Shown here in pieces: positions 1 to 6,335 of a stretch of DNA of 6,537 nt. Origin of the DNA: Thermaerobacter marianensis. Its GTDB lineage: Bacteria > Bacillota > Sulfobacillia > DYIH01 > DYIG01. A program made the translations under genes and the position numbers. The stretch spans positions 1 through 6,537 of the forward strand of contig DYIG01000092.1 of the NCBI GenBank assembly GCA_020723725.1, read 5' to 3'. Under the pieces are notes generated by a model. That model was given only the letters and a program-made list of their open reading frames with translations. It was not told where the DNA came from and searched no databases. The stretch's first letter is position 1; every line of letters starts with the position of its first letter.

Positions 1-680
1 TTGACATCATTAACAATACCAACAGCGCCGTATTAGCCCACAACCGCCAGGTGACTGCCAAGACCGCCACACAGATCACAATCTCCGGCACGGCTGTTCA
101 GACCACGGCCAATCACGTGGTCGTCCGCAGCGGCGCGTGGAACGGCGAGATTGCTGGTCTTGGGGTCACTGTCGCCGCCGACAAGGCTCTTGGCGGACTC
201 GACCCGGCCGTCGCTGGCAACGAAAAGTGGAAGGCAACGGTTGAAGATGCCAATGGCGCCGGGCCGTCCGTACCGCTGTTCAACAAGCTGTTCCAGGCTG
301 TTGAGGATGCCGGCGGCGTCGTAAAGCTGATAGTGGTTGGCAACGACGTATATAACGGGTGTGCCGCCCACCTGACCAGCTACAAGAGGGTTCCCGTGGA
401 GTCTTCTACCCTCACCTTGCCCGGCGGCCACAAGGGTATTGACTGGAACGGCGTCGCTCTGACCCGTGACCGGGACTGCCCCTCTGGTACAGCGTTTTTC
501 CTGGACACCGAGGTTATGAAGATGTCGCAGCTGAGGGACGGTCACTGGCAGGATCTTGGCGGTGACATCGTGCAGTGGGACGGCGGCCGGGGCTACAAAG
601 CCCTGTGGATATGGGACGTTGACCTTGTGACTATGGCCCGCGACAGGCTGGCCAAGATCATCAACCTCGCTGGTGCCTAA
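1..680 (+). CDS. Major capsid protein, 5'-truncated by the window edge
   Basis: This is the C-terminal 225 residues of a phage coat protein. The frame is already open at the window edge (first whole codon at 3), and the GTG at 51 is an ordinary internal valine with no ribosome site, so the true start lies upstream. The tail of the protein has the pattern usual in HK97-fold coats: a 'WNGVALTRDRDCPSGTAFFL' stretch where the polypeptide re-enters the A-domain, then an acidic, Trp/Tyr-rich strand and a final 'MARDRLAKIINLAG' segment. That assignment rests on family resemblance and on context, since a terminator and then the adaptor and nozzle genes follow directly. It should form the icosahedral shell. 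A scaffold or protease, if present, would be upstream. The precise coat family is uncertain. Confidence 0.8.
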   Translation, partial: DIINNTNSAVLAHNRQVTAKTATQITISGTAVQTTANHVVVRSGAWNGEIAGLGVTVAADKALGGLDPAVAGNEKWKATVEDANGAGPSVPLFNKLFQAVEDAGGVVKLIVVGNDVYNGCAAHLTSYKRVPVESSTLTLPGGHKGIDWNGVALTRDRDCPSGTAFFLDTEVMKMSQLRDGHWQDLGGDIVQWDGGRGYKALWIWDVDLVTMARDRLAKIINLAGA

Positions 681-720
681 AACACACCCCGCTTTTTGTG
701 CGGGGTGTGTTTTTGTTTTT
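679..720 (+). terminator. Intrinsic terminator after the coat gene
   Basis: A perfect 14-bp stem (679-692 pairing with 700-713) with a GC-rich core and a 7-base loop is followed by a T-rich run broken by one G (710-720). The 5' arm begins within the TAA stop codon of the coat gene. No promoter is evident between it and the next gene at 737, so the downstream genes are probably reached by read-through. This is a common way to keep coat mRNA in excess over tail mRNA. Confidence 0.9.
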
Positions 721-736
721 CTTTTGAGGTGAGTTC

Positions 737-1123
737 ATGCCTAAAGATATTCGTGTTCAAATAAAACAGCACGTTTCCGATGTTCCGAGGCGCCTCGTTG
801 AAATAGACTCCGAGCTTGAGGTGTGGTACAACCTTTTTTCCGAGATGTTCGAGGTTTGGGGTAAAGACGCCGCTGACCGTACGTACTGCCTTGGGACGTG
901 GCCCAGGCTGGATGTTCGCGTGGTTCGCGCCGTACGTAAAGGGTACTGGTTGGCGCGAAATACCGGCGATCCTTATCGAGCTGTTATACGGGAGCAGAAC
1001 GATCAGGAGTACAAGGAAGACAAACGCCTTGAGCAAGAGCGCGAGGAGCTGCCGAATATTATCAAGGGGGAAACCCGTTGGCTTATCGGTGGGCAGTGGC
1101 GCGGGTGTGAGGTGGGAGTATGA
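737..1123 (+). CDS. Small structural-region protein of unknown function
   Basis: I do not recognise this 128-residue protein. The ATG at 737 is set by a strong Shine-Dalgarno site (726-733, GAGGTGAG) a few bases upstream. The sequence is soluble and charged, with no signal peptide or membrane segment. It is rich in tryptophan (W30, W41, W55, W71, W115, W121) and has a highly charged stretch at about 81-105 (Arg/Glu/Lys/Gln) that should be a long helix, possibly a coiled coil. Its stop overlaps the next start (ATGA at 1120-1123), so it is translationally coupled to the adaptor gene. Its place between coat and adaptor suggests a virion or head-completion role, but that is inference from position only. 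Confidence 0.8.
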   Translation: MPKDIRVQIKQHVSDVPRRLVEIDSELEVWYNLFSEMFEVWGKDAADRTYCLGTWPRLDVRVVRAVRKGYWLARNTGDPYRAVIREQNDQEYKEDKRLEQEREELPNIIKGETRWLIGGQWRGCEVGV

Positions 1124-1722
1124 CACTCCAAGAGCTTGTTTCAGCCGTTCGCGAAAACTTGCAGGACCCGGCGGGTACTAGGTGGACGGATCAGCTGATT
1201 ACGCGTTATTTGAACGAGGCCCAAAAAATGTTGGCCCCGTTCTCGTACTCGCTTACATACTGGGAGACTGCCTTTGCCGCCGGTCAGGACGAGGTGGGCC
1301 GGCCGGCGGATCTCCTCGTTCCCAACCGTGTTACGTTCCGCGTTGACAACGACGAGTGGGAGCTTGTGCGGCAGCGTAGAATGCCGGACACACCAGCCAC
1401 GTTACAGGGCAGTCCATCAACGGTATATTTCCTTTCCGACTCGATACATCTGCGTCCCGTACCTTCTAGGGCCGGCACGTTGCGTGTTTCCGGTACACAA
1501 CGGCCGCCCGACTTGGTATATTCCTCCGACGAGCCGTCTATGGTTGACGCCGAGCCCGTGCTGATTGCGTACGCTACGTGGGTGTGCTTGGCCGCCGACG
1601 TTGACCCGGCGGCACAGATTTGGCGCGATCTTTTTGAGCAGCGCAGGCGTGAGTGGATGATTTTTGATTCTATGCGCAATCCGCAAAGCAGCGAGATACG
1701 TAGTAGTTGGTGGTGGTCTTAG
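1120..1722 (+). CDS. Head-to-tail adaptor protein (P22 gp4 / SU10 adaptor-like)
   Basis: This 200-residue protein probably forms the ring that docks under the portal and joins the head to the tail nozzle. The N-terminus, with 'RENLQDPAGTRWTDQLITRY' and then 'LNEAQ' (11-35), is the helical signature shared by phage adaptor proteins: a short helix, a D-P/S-G-x-R-W turn, then a helix with a Y-LNEA motif. A beta-rich middle follows (about 65-130, with 'YFLSDSIHLRPVP'). Two more helices (about 143-185) hold 'EPVLIAYATWVCLAAD' and an Arg/Glu-rich segment. The C-terminus ends in three tryptophans and a serine. The start has a very good ribosome site (1109-1115) and overlaps the preceding stop by four bases. 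The nozzle gene overlaps this stop by one base. Assignment is by motif and gene order. Confidence 0.75.
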   Translation: MTLQELVSAVRENLQDPAGTRWTDQLITRYLNEAQKMLAPFSYSLTYWETAFAAGQDEVGRPADLLVPNRVTFRVDNDEWELVRQRRMPDTPATLQGSPSTVYFLSDSIHLRPVPSRAGTLRVSGTQRPPDLVYSSDEPSMVDAEPVLIAYATWVCLAADVDPAAQIWRDLFEQRRREWMIFDSMRNPQSSEIRSSWWWS

Positions 1723-2177
1723 TGACGAGAAGGTCGGCCGGCGGTAGAGACGGCTATGTTCGTAAAAGATTTGGTGATTTCTCGTACGGTATAAAGGCCG
1801 GCCACCCAACGGCGTTGCCTGAAGGCGCTTTGGTCACGGCTGAAAACGTGGAGATCACTATAGACGGTAAGGTTAAGCCGCGTCCTGGCGTTTTGCGTAG
1901 GTATGCTACAGACTTTGACGCTTTTCCTGTTAATGGGTTAGGCGCTCTTTACAAATCAGACGGTACTACACGTCTTGTAGCTGCTGCTGGAACTTCTATC
2001 TACGCCGACAAGCCGCATATCGTCTTCGACTACGACGGGCAGGCAGATTGGGAGGCGGCAGCCGTTTACACCAACTTAGACACGAAGTCTTCTCCCGGTG
2101 ATGTGAAATTATCTACTCCCCCACAGACCACTTTTCAGTCCACGCGGGCGGCTGCTTATGATCTCATGTGGTTCTAA
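1722..2177 (+). CDS. N-terminal part of a tail-tube nozzle protein (split gene)
   Basis: This 151-residue product resembles only the beginning of a P22 gp10/T7 gp12-like nozzle protein, the channel below the adaptor. It opens with 'FGDFSYGIKAGHPTALPEGA' (17-36), then 'AENVEITIDGKVKPRPGV' (40-57) and 'LGALYKSDGTTRLVAAAGTS' (73-92). These are the usual strands that lead into the nozzle propeller ('genes list, rising parameters, my-data-look-like' strands such as N-V-x-x-x-x-x-G-x-x-x-x-R-P-G). From about residue 100 it enters a beta-rich inserted domain ('QADWEAAAVYTNLDTKSSPG', 107-126) and stops at residue 151, before the rest of the nozzle, which reappears at about 5102-6235. The GTG start at 1722 overlaps the adaptor stop by one base (TAGTG), which implies translational coupling. 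A TTG at 1707 is in frame, but the purine-rich GGTGGTGG at 1709-1716 fits the GTG better. Whether it works as a separate subunit or is a gene fragment is not known. Confidence 0.72.
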   Translation: MTRRSAGGRDGYVRKRFGDFSYGIKAGHPTALPEGALVTAENVEITIDGKVKPRPGVLRRYATDFDAFPVNGLGALYKSDGTTRLVAAAGTSIYADKPHIVFDYDGQADWEAAAVYTNLDTKSSPGDVKLSTPPQTTFQSTRAAAYDLMWF

Positions 2178-2192
2178 GCGAGGTGTTTAACA

Positions 2193-2576
2193 ATGCCAAT
2201 AAGCGATTACCTTGAGGCCGCGGTTCTAAACCACGTCCTGCGCGGTGTGACATATACTCCGCCGGCCGCTCGGTGCGTTGCGCTTTACACCAGCAACCCC
2301 ACGGATGCCGATACTGGGACGGAGGTATCCGGCGGGGGGTATGCCAGACAATCCGTAACTTTTGCCGCTCCAGCCGGCGGAGCGGTTCAGAATACGGCCG
2401 ACATAGTCTTCCCTACTGCTACGGCTGCGTGGGGCACTATAACCCACGTTGGCATAAGGGACGCCGTTACTGGCGGTAATCTGTTGTTCTACGGGTCGCT
2501 TTCTACGCCAAAAACGATTGGTGTCGGTGATACGTTTAAACTCCCCGTAGGGCAATTGGTATGCAGACTGGATTAG
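2193..2576 (+). CDS. Small phage tail-fibre-type protein
   Basis: This 127-residue protein belongs to a widespread family usually annotated as a phage tail fibre or minor tail protein. Diagnostic stretches are 'YLEAAVLNHVLRG' (6-18), 'CVALYTSNPTDADTGTEVSG' (28-47), 'GGYARQSVTF' (48-57), 'ADIVFPTATAAWGTITHVGI' (69-88) and 'GGNLLFYGSLSTPKTIGVGD' (94-113). The product should be a compact beta-sandwich; it has no membrane segment. The ATG has a good ribosome site (GAGGTG, 2180-2185) seven bases upstream. It follows the stop of the nozzle N-terminal gene by 15 bases and precedes the larger fibre gene by 13, so it is part of the same transcript. In related phages such a gene normally sits among the fibres and not inside the nozzle gene. 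The exact virion role is uncertain. Confidence 0.78.
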   Translation: MPISDYLEAAVLNHVLRGVTYTPPAARCVALYTSNPTDADTGTEVSGGGYARQSVTFAAPAGGAVQNTADIVFPTATAAWGTITHVGIRDAVTGGNLLFYGSLSTPKTIGVGDTFKLPVGQLVCRLD

Positions 2577-2589
2577 TTGAGGTGGTATT

Positions 2590-3891
2590 ATGCCTAGGCT
2601 GAGGGCCTTTAACAACGCCAGGACAACGCTGGCACAGGATATAACGGCCGCCGCCAATTCTTTCGCAGTTACAAGTGTTGCTTCCTTTCCAGACCCGCCA
2701 TTTCGCATAACTGTCGAGGGGGAAATAATGGAGGTCGGCCTTGTTAGCAGTGTTGACAACACGTTCGGCAGCGTGCAGCGCGGTTTGGAGGGGACTTCGG
2801 CGGCCGGTCATCCCGCCGGGGCGGCGGTGGAGAACAGGTTCACGGCGGGGACGTACATGGAGCTGGCGCCGCAGTCGGCTGTGGATGCGCATTCGGCCGA
2901 TACTGTGACAATGCACGGCGCTACACCGGCTGCAACGGCAAACAGGTTGATTATCCGTGACGCCAATGGCAGGGCCAAGGTTGCTGCTCCTTCTGCCGCT
3001 GATGACATAGCCCGGAAGGACACCGTGGATACTGTGCAGGCAAATCTTGATACGCATACGGCCAATTATACGCCTCATATACCATATGTTATTGCAGCGG
3101 GGTCGGCTAATGCGTATACTGTAACCCTTAATCCGGCTCCTACATCCTACATTGAAGGCATGGCATTGGCCGTAAAGATTAATGTTGATAATACGGGGGC
3201 TTCTACGATAAATGTCAACAACCTTGGGACTAAGACAATTAAGAAGCCGAACGGAAGCGATGTTTCGTCAGGTAATTTAAAGGCGGGAAGCATATATAGC
3301 TTGCGTTATAACGGCACAAATTTTATCTTACAGGGTGAAGGAGGTGGTGGCACCGCTCAACCCGCAGATGTATTAAGTGGTAAAACCTTTACAAATGATC
3401 TGGGTGAACAGGTCGGCTCCATGCCTAATAGGGGAGCAGTCAATATAACTCCCAGTACAACTAACCAACAGATAGCAGCGGGTTATCATAATGGTAGCGG
3501 TGTTGTATATGGTGATCCAGATCTAGTTGCGGGTAACATTAAGAATGGTGTTAACATTTTCGGAGTGGTCGGAAGTTTTAAAGGGGTACTGACACAAGCA
3601 CAATCGTCAGGAACGACGCCACAAAGTACAACTACTCAATTATTTAGAATAGATGGTACCGGTGTTGCCGGCAGCCTTTCATATTCCGGGTGGAATCTAA
3701 ATAACAATGACTGTGTTATTTTGTCAATAGTATGTGATGGGGTGGTAGCTGCCTCGTCACCACCTTTATACCGTGGTGCTTCTGGCTTATTAGAATGTTT
3801 TAAGTATTTTGAAAGTAATAGTTGGGTAGATGTTACGGTTTATGGCTATGTTGATGTGTTCGACTGTGTATTTACTGTTCGCAAGCTGTAG
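2590..3891 (+). CDS. Modular tail fibre / receptor-binding protein
   Basis: This 433-residue fibre has a virion-proximal end and a variable far end. Residues 1 to about 93 are a module common in Firmicute phage fibres ('ARTTLAQDITAAANSFAVTS', 11-30, followed by 'FRITVEGEIMEV' and an E-G-T-x-A-x-x-H turn). Next come a histidine-bearing shaft segment and 'ANRLIIRDANGRAKVAAPSA'. About 165-250 is a second known module ('AYTVTLNPAPTSYIEGMALA', 'KINVDNTGASTINVNNLGTK', 'YSLRYNGTNFILQG'), which ends in a Gly-rich linker (250-254). About 255-330 is the repeat-type segment with 'AAGYHNGSGVVYGDPDLV' and 'NGVNIFGVVGSF'. The last ~100 residues match nothing I recognise and are probably the receptor-binding tip. 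The ATG has a ribosome site GAGGTGG (2579-2585). Base composition shifts strongly along the gene. It is likely a homotrimer on the tail. Confidence 0.82.
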   Translation: MPRLRAFNNARTTLAQDITAAANSFAVTSVASFPDPPFRITVEGEIMEVGLVSSVDNTFGSVQRGLEGTSAAGHPAGAAVENRFTAGTYMELAPQSAVDAHSADTVTMHGATPAATANRLIIRDANGRAKVAAPSAADDIARKDTVDTVQANLDTHTANYTPHIPYVIAAGSANAYTVTLNPAPTSYIEGMALAVKINVDNTGASTINVNNLGTKTIKKPNGSDVSSGNLKAGSIYSLRYNGTNFILQGEGGGGTAQPADVLSGKTFTNDLGEQVGSMPNRGAVNITPSTTNQQIAAGYHNGSGVVYGDPDLVAGNIKNGVNIFGVVGSFKGVLTQAQSSGTTPQSTTTQLFRIDGTGVAGSLSYSGWNLNNNDCVILSIVCDGVVAASSPPLYRGASGLLECFKYFESNSWVDVTVYGYVDVFDCVFTVRKL

Positions 3892-4000
3892 TTGCAATGC
3901 TGCCCATACAAAAAGGTTGCATAACTCGGAACACGCTTCATCATGGTATATGGATCGGACCCGTATAAGGTCAAATGCGTAATAAACGGGGGCAGTGCGC
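3892..4000 (+). other. Non-coding gap at the fibre / LamG-nozzle junction
   Basis: This 109-base gap is the longest intergenic stretch in the window. I see no convincing stem-loop terminator. TATAAG at 3964-3969 resembles a -10 box, but no -35 box lies at the right distance, so promoter function is weak at best. The G-rich end holds the ribosome site of the next gene. It may be remnant sequence left by the rearrangement that separated the two nozzle parts; this is inference. Confidence 0.5.
3988..3992 (+). promoter_or_regulatory. Ribosome binding site that decides the start at 4001
   Basis: A GGGGG run lies eight bases before the ATG at 4001. An in-frame GTG at 3995 would leave only two bases of spacing, too close for normal initiation, so the ATG is preferred. 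This site is weaker than the GAGGTG sites of the upstream genes. Confidence 0.5.
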
Positions 4001-6235
4001 ATGCTTTTCAATGCTGGTACTTTCGGAGAGTGGCTTTACAACGAAGCAGTGTTCGGCGCGACGCTGGAAGGCGTTGGTAGTCTGGAAGTCAGCGCCGTTT
4101 ACACGGCCGCCGGAGCCTGTCAGCTTGATGGTATCGGGGACGTCGTCGTCAGCGGCAATGTAGATGCTGCCGCCTCTGCGACGCTGGATGGGTTTGGTTT
4201 ATTGGAGGCTACACCGAGGCGTACATGGGTTTCCCTCTTCGGGAAGGCGTTGGCTATTACAACTACTTATGCGGAGGCCCTGCTTGTCCCCAAAAGCGTA
4301 TTGTTCCCGTCTGTCGGTTCGGTGGAAGTGCTGATTTACCTGCTGCGCGCTCCGGGTACGGCCGAGCAGACCATTTTCGACGGGGCCGGCCCAGCTAATC
4401 AGAACCTTCAGGTTGCGGTAGATACGTCAGCGAGGCTAACGCTGCGCTACGGCACAGGCGCCGGCACAGCCGTGCTTACTTCGAGCGAAACCCTTCGCGA
4501 TGGCGTTGTTTACTGGATAGGCTTTGCCTGGGATAGCGGGGGAGTGGCGCTATACCTTGACGGAAATGAAGTGGCGGCCAGTAATCAGCAGCATTCTATA
4601 GCTTTTGGCGACAATGTTTATGTTGGTGCGAGGGCGGACAGGACGTGCCAGCTTGACGGTCTTGTTGATTGCCTACGTTTTTCGTCTAGGCGCAGGAGTG
4701 TTTTTGAATTTACGGCGACTTACTTGTTGCAGGAGCCTTTGACGTGGGATGTTGATACAACGTACCTGCTCCAGTTTGACGATAACCTGAATCTTCCTGC
4801 CAACCGCCAAGGCGTTTGGGTGTCTCCTGTGCAGGACGGCAGGAGTGCCACTGACCAAGCCAGCCTCTCCGTGGGCTGGCAGGCGGCCTTGCCGCCACAG
4901 ACGGCGCTTTCCTGTCAGGTGCGGACTTCTGGTGACGGCACGAACTGGTCATTTTGGTACGACCAGGTCAACAATGAGCAAAGCGCCGCGCCAGCTAACC
5001 CGTATTCGCAGGTGCGTTTTATTTTGCAGACATTAAGCGGCGTCGATACCCCCATACTGCGCAAGGCTACGGCTTTTTATGACGGGGCGCCTACTATGAC
5101 GCCGGTAGCGACGGGATTGTCTGTCGCTAGTGGCTACGAATTTGCGCAGTTACAGGACGCGTTAGTTATTACCAACGGTGTGGACACGCCTAAAAAGTTC
5201 GATGGCGGAACGACAACTTCTGACATTTTAGCAGCGCCTAGTGCGTATTTGTTGTCTGTGTGGCGCGACCGGGTGTTTGCGGCCAGGACGGCTACCAATC
5301 GGTCGCGGTTATATTACAGCGACAAGTTTAGTGTTGATAGCTGGCCAGCGACTCATTTTATCGACATCAACCCGAACGACGGCGACGAGATTATTAGCCT
5401 GCTCTCCGGCGCGACATCCTTGCTGATTATTAAACAGCACAGAACATATTACGTTCAAGGATATGAACACGAAGACTTCATGGTTATGCCTGCCGGTGAG
5501 GGAGGAACAATAAGCCGGCTCGGCGCGGTGTGGACGCCTAGAGGGCTGTTCATGCTTGACAGGGAAGGTGTTTGGGCGACTGATTTTCGTAGGCGATCTA
5601 AGATTACTATGGACATTGATACTATCTGGAAAAACTTGGACGACAGAAATTTACACAAAGCCAGTTTGTTCTATTGGGATGATAGGTTGCTGGTCGCGGC
5701 ACCGCATAAGACCTTTGGGTGGGTTACGTGTTGTTTCGATATGCGTCGGCCCAAAGAACGGCCGTGGACGGTGTGGACTGGTTGGACACCCAGCTGTTTC
5801 CTGGCGTTTTATGAGCGCGATAAGTGGATTTACGTCTTTGGTAGCTCTACGTCAGGAAATATCTTCGAGGTAAGCGGTTCGGACACCGATGCCGGCGAAC
5901 CGTTTGCGGCCAGTGTTGAAACTGGGCACGCGCCGCTGGTGTCGGAGGATTGGCTGAACAGGCTGAAGTGGTGCGACCTTGCCTTCGGTGGCGGAGGGGT
6001 TGACGGAAGCTGTCAGGTTTCTTTCGTTATTGATGGCGCTGTAACTGGACCTGCTACTACTATTAGTGTGCCTGGCACGTCGGAGGCAAAGTCTGTGCGG
6101 CTGTTCCCGCCTCCCTGGGCACGCACTTTCGGTGTACGGGTGGCGTGGCCGAACACTAACGCTAGGGGTCCTATATTCCTGGGTATGTCTTTGACATACT
6201 TCCCAAGGGCGCCCAGACCGGAAAGAATCCTGTGA
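4001..6235 (+). CDS. LamG-domain protein fused to the C-terminal part of the tail nozzle
   Basis: This 744-residue chimeric tail protein starts 'MLFNAGTFGEWLYNEAVFGA', followed by three 20-residue repeats (20 to about 70). About 76-229 is a LamG/concanavalin-like jelly roll, with a 'VEVLIYLL' strand, 'GVVYWIGFAWDSGGVALYLD' and a 'DGLVDCLRFSS' end; such domains commonly bind sugars. About 249-365 is a second beta domain ('GVWVSPVQDG' at 271-280, W316, W319) of the kind often inserted in nozzle proteins. From about 368 the sequence reads as nozzle: 'ATGLSVASGYEFAQLQDALV', 'VWRDRVFAA' (W421), 'RLYYSDKFSVDSWP' (436-449), 'NPNDGDEIISLLSG' (457-470) and 'LLIIKQHRTYYVQGY', then Trp-rich propeller strands to the end. 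The nozzle beginning is missing here and matches the 151-residue product of 1722-2177. The stop at 6233-6235 is natural. Domain calls are by motif recognition; no structure was computed. Confidence 0.78.
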   Translation: MLFNAGTFGEWLYNEAVFGATLEGVGSLEVSAVYTAAGACQLDGIGDVVVSGNVDAAASATLDGFGLLEATPRRTWVSLFGKALAITTTYAEALLVPKSVLFPSVGSVEVLIYLLRAPGTAEQTIFDGAGPANQNLQVAVDTSARLTLRYGTGAGTAVLTSSETLRDGVVYWIGFAWDSGGVALYLDGNEVAASNQQHSIAFGDNVYVGARADRTCQLDGLVDCLRFSSRRRSVFEFTATYLLQEPLTWDVDTTYLLQFDDNLNLPANRQGVWVSPVQDGRSATDQASLSVGWQAALPPQTALSCQVRTSGDGTNWSFWYDQVNNEQSAAPANPYSQVRFILQTLSGVDTPILRKATAFYDGAPTMTPVATGLSVASGYEFAQLQDALVITNGVDTPKKFDGGTTTSDILAAPSAYLLSVWRDRVFAARTATNRSRLYYSDKFSVDSWPATHFIDINPNDGDEIISLLSGATSLLIIKQHRTYYVQGYEHEDFMVMPAGEGGTISRLGAVWTPRGLFMLDREGVWATDFRRRSKITMDIDTIWKNLDDRNLHKASLFYWDDRLLVAAPHKTFGWVTCCFDMRRPKERPWTVWTGWTPSCFLAFYERDKWIYVFGSSTSGNIFEVSGSDTDAGEPFAASVETGHAPLVSEDWLNRLKWCDLAFGGGGVDGSCQVSFVIDGAVTGPATTISVPGTSEAKSVRLFPPPWARTFGVRVAWPNTNARGPIFLGMSLTYFPRAPRPERIL
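4058..4210 (+). repeat. Three tandem 20-residue protein repeats
   Basis: Residues 20-39, 40-59 and 60-70 of the LamG-nozzle protein repeat with an exact 60-base period. The conserved core is x-x-L-(E/D)-G-x-G, at A20-G26 ('ATLEGVG'), C40-G46 ('CQLDGIG') and A60-G66 ('ATLDGFG'). The third copy is incomplete and runs into the LamG domain. Copies 1 and 3 share the ten-base GCGACGCTGG opening at 4058 and 4178. The alternating hydrophobic/Gly pattern suggests short beta strands in a shaft or linker. Confidence 0.75.
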
Positions 6236-6335
6236 TGGAGGCGAAACCGGGTCGTAGGCGTTAAAATGCAGTGCTTTAGGGTGGTTAAAAAGGAAAGCGT
6301 TAGTAAAGTTTGTGTTTTTGTTAGGGTGTGGTTAT
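6236..6335 (+). other. Intergenic gap before the last fibre gene
   Basis: About 100 bases with no gene I can support. No terminator hairpin is visible. A 9-codon frame from the ATG at 6235 overlaps the preceding stop but is too short and unremarkable to call. The 3' end carries a purine/G-rich ribosome site for the gene starting at 6336. Confidence 0.5.
6323..6331 (+). promoter_or_regulatory. Ribosome binding site for the gene at 6336
   Basis: AGGGTGTGG precedes the GTG at 6336 by four bases, counted from its last base. An ATG at 6334 is in another frame and ends after 12 codons, so the GTG start is favoured. Confidence 0.45.

Noticed and set aside
33..545. Long open frame on the minus strand opposite the coat gene
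   Set aside because: It lies entirely within the convincing coat reading frame, has no ribosome site or recognisable motif, and is explained by GC-rich codon use. Similar minus-strand frames at 677-1126, 1284-1679, 2226-2762 and 2536-3078 were rejected for the same reason.
1297..1803. Two copies of the 8-base palindrome GGCCGGCC (1297-1304 and 1796-1803)
   Set aside because: Both sit within coding sequence that is rich in GCC and GGC codons; two copies are not enough to argue for a functional site.
3842..3982. 46-codon frame overlapping the fibre end, with a hydrophobic start
   Set aside because: It is out of frame with the fibre gene, has no good ribosome site, and its hydrophobic run comes from the overlapping fibre codons.
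3583..4000. Diversity-generating retroelement (variable repeat at the fibre end)
   Set aside because: I found no second near-copy of the fibre end differing at adenines, no C-type-lectin signature, and no reverse transcriptase in the window. An element beyond the window cannot be excluded.
6191..6230. TTGACA near the end of the nozzle gene as a -35 promoter box
   Set aside because: No -10 box occurs at 16-18 bases, and the hexamer encodes part of the nozzle C-terminus.
1722..6235. Split intein or intron joining the two nozzle parts
   Set aside because: The first part does not end with an intein N-terminal Cys block and the second does not begin with a C-terminal His-Asn plus Cys/Ser/Thr. 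The intervening DNA is filled with ordinary fibre genes and no intron-type structure or homing endonuclease is seen.
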